From positions 1-33,796 of the forward strand of contig CADDYR010000008.1 of assembly GCA_902810765.1 (NCBI GenBank): DNA of 33,796 nucleotides, given 5' to 3'. Numbering within the stretch: the stretch's first letter is position 1; each line of letters starts with the position of its first letter. The notes below the pieces were generated by a model that was not told the DNA's origin, made no database searches, and was given only the letters and a program-made list of their open reading frames with translations. Below, piece after piece: positions 23,773-31,393 of the stretch. Position numbers and translations under genes: made by a program. The stretch is from Chloroflexota bacterium. GTDB lineage: Bacteria; Chloroflexota; Chloroflexia; Thermobaculales; Thermobaculaceae.

Positions 23773-24755
23773 TTCAGGCCCTCCAGGTACGCGGTAAGCT
23801 CGTTCACCTGCTGGTCCGACAGGTGGAAGTCGGGCATCAGGATGCCCGGCTTCACCGCCTGCGGATCCTTCAGAAACGCCTTCAGGTTCTGCGTCCGGTT
23901 CGTCATCACGCCCGCGCCGATGAACTTCCGGCTGCCGAAGTGGGTCAGGTCCGGCGCAACGCGGCCGTTCGCCTTCGTGCCTGCGATGGTGTGGCAATCA
24001 ATGCAGGTGTTGCTCATGAAGTACTTCTCGCCCGCCTTCGCGAGCTGGCTCGTGGGCTTCGCGGGCAGGGTCTTCTCGTGCCGCACCCACCTCCGGAACT
24101 CGGCCGGGGTCTGAGCCACCGCGTACGGGCGCATCCAGGCGTGCTCGGCGCCGCAGTACTCCGCGCACGCGCCGTTGTAGCTGCCCGGCTTGGGGGCGTA
24201 CAGCACCTCGTAGTTCGTCTGGCCGGGCACCGCGTCCATCTTCTCGCCGAGCGCCGGCATCCACAGGTCGTGGATCACGTCGTCGGACTCCACCTGGACC
24301 ACGATGTCCTGCTTGACGGGGATGTGGAACTCGTTCGCGGTGACTATGCCGAGCTTGGGGTAACGAAACTCCCACCAGAATTGGTGGGCTATGACGATTA
24401 TGTCGGGAGGTCTGCCCTTCGGCAGGCCGGCTCCCGCACTCCGGGAGCTGGTCAGCTGGAAGTAGGTGGCCAGGCCGAACAACACGGCGAGCAGGACGGC
24501 GGGCGCGACGGTCCAGCCAATCTCGAGCGGGGTGTTGCCGTGGATCTGCGGGGCGTACTCCTGGTCGCCGGCACGCGCGCGGTAGCGCCAGATAGCCCAG
24601 ATCACCAGAACGCCGACCAGCGCTGCCACAGCGACCGACGCCCACAGCAGGAACTCGGTGTACCCCTCGATCGGAATGATGTTCGAGTCCGCCGCTGGAA
24701 CCGACACCCCCGACCCGAGCAGCGAGAGGAGCGTGCCGATGCTTAGGTAGGCCAT
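23769..24755 (-). CDS. ctaC: Cytochrome c oxidase subunit II with cytochrome c domain (caa3)
   Basis: A 328-residue subunit: signal peptide (about 1-22), two membrane helices (33-56 and 80-100), the CuA cupredoxin domain with H162, C197, C201, H205 and M208 (CAEYCGAEHAWM), and a fused cytochrome c with CIDCH at 251-255 and a likely axial Met in ILMPDFHLS. The fusion defines a caa3 oxidase. The ATG at 24753-24755 gives a proper signal peptide and follows GGAGGGA; the frame is open upstream but the promoter lies there. It is the first gene of the seven-gene respiratory operon. Confidence 0.95.
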   Translation of the reverse strand: MAYLSIGTLLSLLGSGVSVPAADSNIIPIEGYTEFLLWASVAVAALVGVLVIWAIWRYRARAGDQEYAPQIHGNTPLEIGWTVAPAVLLAVLFGLATYFQLTSSRSAGAGLPKGRPPDIIVIAHQFWWEFRYPKLGIVTANEFHIPVKQDIVVQVESDDVIHDLWMPALGEKMDAVPGQTNYEVLYAPKPGSYNGACAEYCGAEHAWMRPYAVAQTPAEFRRWVRHEKTLPAKPTSQLAKAGEKYFMSNTCIDCHTIAGTKANGRVAPDLTHFGSRKFIGAGVMTNRTQNLKAFLKDPQAVKPGILMPDFHLSDQQVNELTAYLEGLK

Positions 24756-24791
24756 CCTGTTGCTGTCCCTCCAGTCAAGCGATCCACCGAC

Positions 24792-24820
24792 ATTCTGACT
24801 AATCTCCCCGGGCAAGTCAA
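24792..24820 (-). promoter_or_regulatory. Promoter of the ctaC-to-cytochrome b/c operon
   Basis: Minus-strand TTGACT (complement of 24815-24820) and CAGAAT (complement of 24792-24797) have a 17-base spacer. The expected start near 24785 gives a 30-base leader to ctaC. The -35 is within CGTTTGAC, shared with the rpmH and riboswitch promoters. Confidence 0.75.
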
Positions 24821-25009
24821 ACGACCCGCCAGCCGCCTTGTCGGGACGCACCAGGACGAGCGTGGCGCCTAAGCGCGCTCGGGCGTCCGGGGGGCAGGAC
24901 ACCCTATGATAACAGGGGCTCCCCCACTTTGGTACCTCTTCAGTATCCGATCTGTTCAGTTACCGAGCGAGCTACCCGGCCCACTTCGATCCGGGGCCGC
25001 GGGGCGCGG
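24821..25009. other. Gap between the respiratory operon and the thiE-like gene
   Basis: No coding region is supported here. A small stem, GCCGCG-GGG-CGCGGC (24996-25010), lies at the thiE stop and may end that transcript. Nothing else is recognised. Confidence 0.4.
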
Positions 25010-25666
25010 CTAGACCTGCTCGGCGCTCTTGCGGTACGAGTCGAGGGCCTGGCGATACTCCTGGGCCGCCGCACGGGGGTCCTGGGCCCCGATGATCTCG
25101 GCCACGACCCCCACTCCCGCCGCGCCGGCCTCGAGCACGGAGCCCAGGTTGCTCATGTTGACTCCGCCCACCGCGATCACGGGCACCCCGACTGCGCGCA
25201 CAATCCGCGTCAGCCCCTCCGAGCCCATGATCGGGCGGCCGTCGGACTTCCAGCGGGTGGGGAACACGGGCCGGGCGACCAGGAAGTCCGCCCCCTCCTC
25301 GACCGCCTCACGGGCCTCGTCCTCGCTGGACACGCTCACGCCCACGAGCACGTTCCTGCCGACCACCTTGCGCACCGCCTCCGCGGGCAGGTCCTCGGGG
25401 CCGATGTTCACCGCGTCTGCGCCGAGGGACACCGCCAGGTCGGGCCGGTCGTTCACGACGAGCGCCGCGCCGTGCCGGCGCGTGATCTCGCGCAGCTGCC
25501 GTCCGACCTCCCACTGCCGCCTGAGCGTCGCCGTCTTGTCCCGGTAGAGGATCGCGCGGGCGCCGCCCTCGACCGCGAGACGCACGACCTCCTGATGCAT
25601 CCGCCCGCCGGAGGCGTCCGCGTCCGTGATGACGTACAGGCTGAAGTCCACGTCCTGAATCTTCAT
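25010..25666 (-). CDS. ThiE/TenI-family thiamine phosphate synthase-like protein
   Basis: A 218-residue TIM-barrel protein. ThiE joins the pyrimidine (HMP-PP) and thiazole phosphates into thiamine phosphate. Family features include VNDRPDLAVSLGADAV (N72, D73), EDLP (D92) and VIAVGGVN near the phosphate site. Several ThiE catalytic positions differ: the usual Q-x-R-x-K reads L40-Y-R-D-K44, the usual HLGQED reads NIGPED, and the T-x-T-K loop reads FPTRWK. It could be a divergent ThiE or a TenI-type relative. The ATG at 25664-25666 follows GGAGGGAAGG. It lies after the riboswitch-controlled transporter genes, separated by 168 bases with its own possible -10. Confidence 0.8.
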   Translation of the reverse strand: MKIQDVDFSLYVITDADASGGRMHQEVVRLAVEGGARAILYRDKTATLRRQWEVGRQLREITRRHGAALVVNDRPDLAVSLGADAVNIGPEDLPAEAVRKVVGRNVLVGVSVSSEDEAREAVEEGADFLVARPVFPTRWKSDGRPIMGSEGLTRIVRAVGVPVIAVGGVNMSNLGSVLEAGAAGVGVVAEIIGAQDPRAAAQEYRQALDSYRKSAEQV

Positions 25667-25752
25667 GGGACCTTCCCTCCCAAGCTCCACCTCCGCTCGC
25701 ACCCCTCGCAGCGGGGACCCGGCCGATGCCCGAGGGCCGCGTTGTTCGGCAT

Positions 25753-25761
25753 ATCTTACCA
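25753..25761 (-). promoter_or_regulatory. Extended -10 candidate for the thiE-like gene
   Basis: Minus-strand TGG-TAAGAT (complement of 25753-25761) lies 87 bases before the ATG, with a poor TTTTCG -35 at 17 bases. If active, thiE is not wholly dependent on the upstream TPP riboswitch. Confidence 0.4.
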
Positions 25762-25834
25762 GCAAGCACCCCGCTCGAAAAGGCCCAGGAGGCGAGGACG
25801 CGCCCCTATGGAGCCCCGAGGCGCCGGAACGCTG

Positions 25835-26887
25835 CTACGGCAGGAACCTGTTCGTGTAGTACTGGTGCACGTCGGGCATCTTGCGCACGGTCTTGTTCTC
25901 GGCGTTCTGTATCTTGCCCGTCCTGTACATCAGCTTCGGGTAGCCCGTCCACATGCGCGCCGTCTGCTCCCCCCACTCCTTCTGGACCCTGCGGTCCATG
26001 TAGCGCGGGCTCAGCCACTTCTGGCTCTCGTACACGAGCCCCTTGTCCGGGAAGGTGTCCGGAGGCGAGTTCTTGATCAGCAGGTCCGCGGCCTCCCTGG
26101 GGTGCTCGATCGCGTAGGTGTAGCCCTTCGCCGTCGCCGCCATGAAGCGCCTGACCACGTCCGGGTGCTCCCGGATCATCCTGCCGCTCGTGATGATCAC
26201 CGGGCTCGGGTAGTCCGGCACGCAGTACTTATTTATGTAGAACACGTTCAGCTTCACGCCCTCGCGCTTCGCCTGGATGCCCTCCCAGCCCATGTAGATC
26301 CACACGAAGTCGGCCTTGCCGGTCTTCACGGCCTGGTATCCGGCGAGGTTCGTCGTGATGTTCTGGAACCTGCCCTTCCCCCCGTCGCACCTGATCACGT
26401 CCGACACGACGGCGTTCTCGAAGGGCGAGCCGAAGCCGGCGTACCTCTTGCCGTCGAGGTCGCGCGGGCGGTCGAGCCCGGACTTCTTCAGCGTCACGAG
26501 CGCGGAGGTGTTGTGGGGGATGATCGCCGCGATCGAGACAAGGTCCTGTCCCTTCGCGCGCGCGATCACCAAGTTCTCGACGAAGCTGATCCCGAAGTCG
26601 GCCTTGCCGTTCGCAACCAGCAGCTCGGGCGGCGTACCCTCCGAGTAGGGCAGTATCTTCAGCTTCAGCCCCTGCTGCTCGTACCAGCCCTTCGCCTCGG
26701 CGACGTAGATACCCGTGTGGTTCGTGTTCGGCGTCCAGTCGAGCGCGAAGCTCACGCTCGTGAGCTTCCCCGGCCGGGTGGCTGTGGCGCCGGGCCTGCC
26801 GGCGCTCCCGGACGTCTGATTGCCACACCCGACGACGAGCAGCGCGAGCACCATTATGAGCGCGACGGCTCTGCGCGATTGCCTCAC
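25835..26887 (-). CDS. ABC transporter substrate-binding lipoprotein, NMT1/THI5-like (ThiY-type)
   Basis: A 350-residue lipoprotein: signal peptide with lipobox LVVGC (Cys21), then a periplasmic-binding fold of the NMT1/THI5 family. SFALDWTPNTNHTGIYVAE near residue 46 matches the pyrimidine-binding start seen in ThiY and THI5, and GYQAVKTGKADFVWIYMGWE is also family-like. ThiY binds formylaminopyrimidine, a thiamine degradation product salvaged to HMP. The riboswitch upstream supports a thiamine-precursor role. The GTG at 26885-26887 lies 7 bases after GGAGG-type sequence and 1 base from the permease stop. It is the third gene of the transporter operon. Confidence 0.9.
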   Translation of the reverse strand: MRQSRRAVALIMVLALLVVGCGNQTSGSAGRPGATATRPGKLTSVSFALDWTPNTNHTGIYVAEAKGWYEQQGLKLKILPYSEGTPPELLVANGKADFGISFVENLVIARAKGQDLVSIAAIIPHNTSALVTLKKSGLDRPRDLDGKRYAGFGSPFENAVVSDVIRCDGGKGRFQNITTNLAGYQAVKTGKADFVWIYMGWEGIQAKREGVKLNVFYINKYCVPDYPSPVIITSGRMIREHPDVVRRFMAATAKGYTYAIEHPREAADLLIKNSPPDTFPDKGLVYESQKWLSPRYMDRRVQKEWGEQTARMWTGYPKLMYRTGKIQNAENKTVRKMPDVHQYYTNRFLP

Positions 26888-26888
26888 C

Positions 26889-27674
26889 TCAGCCCTCCTC
26901 CCTCTGCGTGGACCTGGCGTGCCACGGGATCAGGAGCTTCTCGAGCCCCACGACCGCGAGGAACATCCCCACGCTCAGCACGGCGGTCACGAGGATCGCC
27001 GAGAACATCAGGTCCGCGCGGTAGGAGTTCTTCGCGTTCTGCATCAGGATGCCCAGCCCCTGGAACGCACCGACGTACTCCGCGAAGATGGCGCCGATCA
27101 CGGCGTACGTGATGGATATCTTGACCCCGGAGAACAGGTAGGGCAGCGAGCCGGGGGCACGGACCTTCCAGAAGATCTGCCACCGGCTGGCGCCCATGCT
27201 CTGCAGCAGGCGGATCATCTCCGGCTCGGTGCTCGCGAGCCCGTCCGCCACCGATACGACGATGGGGAAGAACGTCACGAGCGCGACGACGAGCAGCTTC
27301 GGCAGGATGCCGAACCCGAACCAGATCACGAGCAGGGGTGCGAGGGCGATCATCGGGATCGTCTGCGACACCACGAGCGGGGGATAGAGCATCCGCCGCA
27401 GCATGGGCGAGGCGGCGATCAGGGCCCCGAGCGCGCAGCCCGCGACGAGCGCGATCCCCATGCCGACCCCGGCCTCGATGAGCGTCTGACGCGTGTTCAC
27501 CAGGAGCACGCCGAGCGAGTCGAACGTCGTCAGGAGTATCCGCGAGGGAGAGGGCAGCACCGTCGGGTCCGTCCCCGCGATCCGCACGTACGCCTCCCAC
27601 ACGATCAGGAAGGCCAGCACGGGAAGCACGGCCAAGACGAACGCGCGCAGGCGCGGCACAGAGAACACACTCAT
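26889..27674 (-). CDS. ABC transporter permease (ThiX-type)
   Basis: A 261-residue permease of the SsuC/TauC/ThiX group with six membrane segments. The EAA loop, which docks to the ATPase, is GASRWQIFWKVRAPGSLPYL near residue 165. FGILPKLLVVALVTFFPI is also typical. The ATG at 27672-27674 overlaps the ATPase stop (ATGA). The frame is open far upstream inside the ATPase gene but without family similarity. By context it imports a thiamine precursor. Confidence 0.93.
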   Translation of the reverse strand: MSVFSVPRLRAFVLAVLPVLAFLIVWEAYVRIAGTDPTVLPSPSRILLTTFDSLGVLLVNTRQTLIEAGVGMGIALVAGCALGALIAASPMLRRMLYPPLVVSQTIPMIALAPLLVIWFGFGILPKLLVVALVTFFPIVVSVADGLASTEPEMIRLLQSMGASRWQIFWKVRAPGSLPYLFSGVKISITYAVIGAIFAEYVGAFQGLGILMQNAKNSYRADLMFSAILVTAVLSVGMFLAVVGLEKLLIPWHARSTQREEG

Positions 27675-28462
27675 ACCTCCCCTCTCACCGCCCGCAGCAG
27701 GGCGGACTTCGAGCGCACGAACTCCTCGGAGTCGAGGACCTCGAGGCTGCGGGGGCGCGGCAGCCCCACCTCGTGGACGAGCTTGATCCGGCCCGGACGC
27801 CGCGTCATCACGTACACTCGGTCCGAGAGGAGCAGCGCCTCCTCCACGTCGTGCGTGACCAGCACGACCGTCGTACTCAGCCGCTCCCACATCCGCATCA
27901 GCCACTCCTGCAGCTCGGAGCGCGTGAGGCTGTCGAGTGCGCCGAATGGCTCGTCGAGCAGCATCACCGAGCCGGGGGTGAGGACCGTTCGGAGGAAGGC
28001 GACGCGCTGCCGCATTCCTCCGGAGAGCGCGGCGGGCAGGCTGCGCTCAAACCCCGCGAGCCCCGCAATCTCGAACATCTCCCTCGCCCGGTGGCGGGCA
28101 TCCTCCCGGGGCACGCCGTGCACCTCCATGCCGAGCACGGCGTTGTCGAGCGCCGACCTCCAAGGGAGCAGCAGGTCCTTCTGGGGCATGTACGCCGCGT
28201 GCCCGAGCCGGTCCGTCGAGCCCGAGATGGTGATCCGGCCGCGGTCGGGCTCCTCGAGGCCGGCCAGCAGGTTCAGGAGCGTGCTCTTGCCCGAGCCGCT
28301 CGGCCCGACGAACGAGACGAACTCGCCCGAGCCGATCTCGAAGCTCACATCCTCGAGCACGGGCAGGGGCTCGCCGTCCAGTCGGTACGACTTGTACACC
28401 CCGGCGGCCGTGACGGTCGCGTGGGCGCTCACTCGCTGATTGGCCAGTGCGACTCGAGCCAA
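27671..28462 (-). CDS. ABC transporter ATP-binding protein (ThiZ-type)
   Basis: A 263-residue nitrate/sulfonate/thiamine-precursor type ATPase. It has Walker A GPSGSGKST (about 52-60), a Q-loop in YMPQKDLLLPW, signature LSGGMRQRV, Walker B VMLLDEPFGALD and the switch His in VLVTHD. The start is TTG at 28460-28462, 7 bases after GAGGAGG. It is the first gene behind the TPP riboswitch and is followed by overlapping permease and closely spaced lipoprotein genes. Confidence 0.94.
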   Translation of the reverse strand: MARVALANQRVSAHATVTAAGVYKSYRLDGEPLPVLEDVSFEIGSGEFVSFVGPSGSGKSTLLNLLAGLEEPDRGRITISGSTDRLGHAAYMPQKDLLLPWRSALDNAVLGMEVHGVPREDARHRAREMFEIAGLAGFERSLPAALSGGMRQRVAFLRTVLTPGSVMLLDEPFGALDSLTRSELQEWLMRMWERLSTTVVLVTHDVEEALLLSDRVYVMTRRPGRIKLVHEVGLPRPRSLEVLDSEEFVRSKSALLRAVRGEV

Positions 28463-28483
28463 GCGAAGCCCTCCTCTTCGGAC

Positions 28484-28516
28484 AAAAAACGAAGCCGCCG
28501 GGGTATCCCGGCGGCT
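28484..28516 (-). terminator. Intrinsic terminator of the TPP riboswitch
   Basis: A perfect 10-bp stem (28493-28502 with 28507-28516) has a 4-base loop. On the minus strand it is followed by CGTTTTTTG. It lies between the aptamer and the ATPase gene, so ligand binding should control read-through. Confidence 0.92.
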
Positions 28517-28526
28517 CGCGCGCTCA

Positions 28527-28624
28527 CGCTCGTCCCTGCGCCGGTATTACCCGGGTCAGGTTCCAACGGTCGGCGGAGGATGCGTCCGCCCTCTCAGCCC
28601 GGCTCGCCCGAGCTCCCGCGAAAC
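28527..28624 (-). promoter_or_regulatory. TPP (thi-box) riboswitch aptamer
   Basis: The minus-strand RNA contains the thi-box parts in order: CGGGAGC, GGGCTGAGAGGGCGG, then GTTGGAACCTGACCCGG, GTAATACCGGC and GCAGGGA. These match the TPP aptamer core, in particular CUGAGA, ACCUGA and UAAUxCC-GC-AGGGA. It is followed by an intrinsic terminator and then the ThiZ/X/Y-like genes, so excess thiamine pyrophosphate should shut the transporter off. The remaining plus-strand sequence from 28677 to 28791 shows nothing I recognise. Confidence 0.96.
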
Positions 28625-28646
28625 TCCTATTCAGCTTTCCAGCAGC

Positions 28647-28676
28647 AATATATCACCGACATCTAGGGGGTGTCAA
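28647..28676 (-). promoter_or_regulatory. Promoter of the TPP-riboswitch operon
   Basis: Minus-strand TTGACA (complement of 28671-28676) and TATATT (complement of 28647-28652) have an 18-base spacer. The start point falls about 15-20 bases ahead of the aptamer. CGTTTGACACCC is identical to the rpmH promoter over 12 bases. Confidence 0.85.
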
Positions 28677-28791
28677 ACGCGGCAGTTGCCCGAAGCGGCC
28701 CGTCGTGGCCGCCATGTTGCGCTTTCACACTCCCGGAGTGAGGCTCATCACCTTTCCAACCGCACCGGGTCAGGCGTACCTCCACGGTCGG

Positions 28792-31155
28792 ATGATGTCC
28801 GTAGTCCGGAGATGGCAGGTCCGCTACGCGCGTCTCGCGGCGCCGCTGCTCCTGCTCGCCCTCACCCTGGTGGTGGCGGGCCCGTTGCTGGCCGGGGACA
28901 CAATCGTCGGCCAGGACGACGTCAACTTCTTCTATCCGCTGTTCTCGTACCTCGGCGCCAGCCTCGGGGCCGGCCACGTACCCGTCTGGAACCCCTACCA
29001 GTTCTCCGGCACGCCGTTCGCGGGCGATCCGCAGTCCGGATGGATGTACTTGCCCGCGATGGTCCTCTATACCCTGTTGCCGCTGGAGCTCGCGGCCAAG
29101 GGCTACCTCTTCTTCCACCTGCTCCTGGGCGGGCTCTCGGTGTACTTCCTGGCCACGGTGCTCCAGATGGACACCCCCGGCGCGCTCCTTGCCGGAGTCG
29201 GGTACGAGTTCACGGGATACTTCGTGGAGCGGAACGTCGGCTGCCCGCCCTGCGGGAACGTCGCGTCCTGGGTCGCGCTGCCGATCGCCTTCGCGGAGCT
29301 GGCGATAGCGAGCCGGTCGTGGCGGCTGAGGGCCCTGTGGTGGGCTCTGTCCGGCTTCGCGCTGAGCCAGATACTCGGCATCTGGCTCGGCCAGGGCTCC
29401 TACTACGCGCTGATCGCCCTGGGCGGCTACGTCGCCTACCGTACGCTCATCGCTCCTCCCGACCTGGGGGCCGGCGCTCGGGAGAGGGCGGGGGCTCTCG
29501 TGCTGAACGGAGCGGGGGTGCTCGCGTTCGGGCTCGGGCTCGCGGCAGCGGGGCTGCTGCCGAGATTCGAGTACAACTCGCTCTCTATCCTCGCCGGGGG
29601 GTACCACGGCGCACACGAGCAGGCGTTCGTGGGCACCTGGACGCCGCACGAGCTCTCCAGGCTGCTGAGCCGTACCGACACCTTCTACGTCGGAGGGGCG
29701 GTGCTCGCGCTCGCACTCATCTCGCCCTTCGCGGCCCGCGCCCGCCACGCCGTGCCGTACTGGATCGCTCTCGGGATCACGTCCGTCGTGCTGACCTTTC
29801 GCGGCCCCACGCCCATCCGCTGGGCGTTCTTCCACCTGCTGCCCGAGTTCAAGGCGCTGCACACGCACGACGCAGGGCGGATACTGACGCTCCTCTACCT
29901 GTGCGTGGCGCTCCTGGCCGGGGCAACCCTCAGCGCCCTGCCCCGGCGGGGCAGATGGATGGCGGCGGCCGCGGCGCTGCCCGTGCTGAGCGTGCTCTGG
30001 CTGCTGCACGCCGGCATCGGCTGGCCAACGAGGGCGGCCACCGCGCTCGCAGCAGTCCTGGTGGCGGGTTGCGCCCTGCTGCGATCCCGGAGCGCCCGGC
30101 AGATCGTTCCGATCCTGCTCGTGGGCCTCGTTTTCCTCGACCTCTACGCGGGAGACCGGGCGCTGCTCGCCGCGAAGGAGGCGTTGCCGACCGACCAGAA
30201 GTTCATGAAGGTTGATCTATCGTCCTACTACCGGCCGACGGGAGCCGCGCAGTTCCTGCTCGAGCAGAGCCGCCGCTCCTACTTCCGGTACTTCGGCTAC
30301 GACCCGAGCCTGCAGCACTGGCGCCTGCCGTACCGCATACGCTTCAACGACCCGCTGCTGCACGCCGAGCTCGTGAACAACCGGGGCACGAAGCTGGGGC
30401 TGCAGGATATTACCGGCTACAACCCGGTGAGGCTCGCCCGATACGACGAGTACATGAACGCCCTGAACAGGGGGCACCTGCAGGAGTACAGGGAGTCGTA
30501 CGTGCTGACCGAGGGGCTGAGCTCCCCGCTGCTGGACCTGCTCGACGCGCGCTACGTCGTCGTGCCCAACCTCCCGGCCGAGGACTGGCCCTCGCTGCGT
30601 CGGCTCGAGAGGGAGTACCCAACCGTCTACCAGGACGGCGAGGTGAGGGTGCTGGAGAGGACGACGGCGCTGCCCAGGGCGTGGATCGTCCACTCGGCAC
30701 TGCGCGTGGGGCGCGACGCCGACCTGAAGCTGCTCTCGTCGGGCCAGGTGGATCCGAGGAGGACGGCGCTGCTCGAGCGGCGACCTCCTACCCTCGGCAG
30801 GCCATCGGGCCCCGGCCGCGACTCCGTGAGGATAACCTTCTACACACCGTCGAGCGTCCGGCTGACCACCACGACCGGAGCACCGGGGCTGCTCGTGCTG
30901 AGCGAGGTGTACTATCCGGAGTGGCAGGCGTACGTGGATGGACGGCGGTCGCCGCTGTACGTGGCAGATCACGTGCTCCGCGCGCTGTGGGTGCCCGCGG
31001 GCACCCACAGCGTCGTGCTGCGCTTCGAGTCGCGCGCCCTCTCGCTCGGGCTGGCGATCTCGGCGATGTCCTACCTGGCGCTGATCGCGCTGGCCCTGCT
31101 CGTCGGCGCCGAGCGCTGGAGGAGCCGCGGGCGGGGCGCGGACGGCGCCGGCTGA
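28792..31155 (+). CDS. YfhO-family multi-spanning membrane protein
   Basis: A 787-residue protein with an N-terminal polytopic half: about eleven or twelve membrane segments to about residue 455, the first at about 14-34. An extracytoplasmic domain follows and a last membrane segment lies near 755-775. GQDDVNFFYPLFSY after helix 1 contains the acidic pair common to GT-C-type transferases. VPVWNPYQFSGTPFAGDPQ and, at the end, SEVYYPEWQAYVDG are typical of the YfhO family, linked in Firmicutes to sugar modification of lipoteichoic acid. The function here is not established. ATG 28792 is chosen to precede helix 1; no ribosome site is clear, and an in-frame ATG at 28714 is an alternative. Confidence 0.85.
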   Translation: MMSVVRRWQVRYARLAAPLLLLALTLVVAGPLLAGDTIVGQDDVNFFYPLFSYLGASLGAGHVPVWNPYQFSGTPFAGDPQSGWMYLPAMVLYTLLPLELAAKGYLFFHLLLGGLSVYFLATVLQMDTPGALLAGVGYEFTGYFVERNVGCPPCGNVASWVALPIAFAELAIASRSWRLRALWWALSGFALSQILGIWLGQGSYYALIALGGYVAYRTLIAPPDLGAGARERAGALVLNGAGVLAFGLGLAAAGLLPRFEYNSLSILAGGYHGAHEQAFVGTWTPHELSRLLSRTDTFYVGGAVLALALISPFAARARHAVPYWIALGITSVVLTFRGPTPIRWAFFHLLPEFKALHTHDAGRILTLLYLCVALLAGATLSALPRRGRWMAAAAALPVLSVLWLLHAGIGWPTRAATALAAVLVAGCALLRSRSARQIVPILLVGLVFLDLYAGDRALLAAKEALPTDQKFMKVDLSSYYRPTGAAQFLLEQSRRSYFRYFGYDPSLQHWRLPYRIRFNDPLLHAELVNNRGTKLGLQDITGYNPVRLARYDEYMNALNRGHLQEYRESYVLTEGLSSPLLDLLDARYVVVPNLPAEDWPSLRRLEREYPTVYQDGEVRVLERTTALPRAWIVHSALRVGRDADLKLLSSGQVDPRRTALLERRPPTLGRPSGPGRDSVRITFYTPSSVRLTTTTGAPGLLVLSEVYYPEWQAYVDGRRSPLYVADHVLRALWVPAGTHSVVLRFESRALSLGLAISAMSYLALIALALLVGAERWRSRGRGADGAG

Positions 31156-31165
31156 AGTCAGTGGC

Positions 31166-31393
31166 TCACTTCTGGCGGCTGCAGTCACACATCTGGCGCT
31201 CGTACTGCTGGCGCTGCTGTGGGTCGCTCCAGGATGGAGCCCTGACCACCCGCGTCGGCGCCACGGCACGCGGGGAGATGCTCGTGCCCGCGATCGAGTA
31301 GGACCTCAGCCCGATGAAGATGCCGAGGGCGGCCACTAAGGCCACGATCGCGACCGCAACGACGAGACGTCTGATCATCCGCACGTTTGCCAT
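31166..31393 (-). CDS. Small single-span membrane protein, unknown
   Basis: A 75-residue protein: basic N-terminus (MANVRMIRR), one hydrophobic segment (about 10-30, LVVAVAIVALVAALGIFIGL), then a short polar region ending QQYERQMCDCSRQK with a C-x-C pair. No family is recognised. It looks translated: the ATG at 31391-31393 overlaps the upstream Gfo/Idh stop as TGATG, and GGAGGG precedes it. It converges on the YfhO-like gene, with a 10-base gap. Confidence 0.65.
   Translation of the reverse strand: MANVRMIRRLVVAVAIVALVAALGIFIGLRSYSIAGTSISPRAVAPTRVVRAPSWSDPQQRQQYERQMCDCSRQK

Noticed and set aside
22123-23997. Upstream extension of ctaD beyond the ATG at 23772
   Set aside because: The extra residues are antisense-like sequence inside ctaC; the ATGA overlap and family N-terminus fix the start at 23772.
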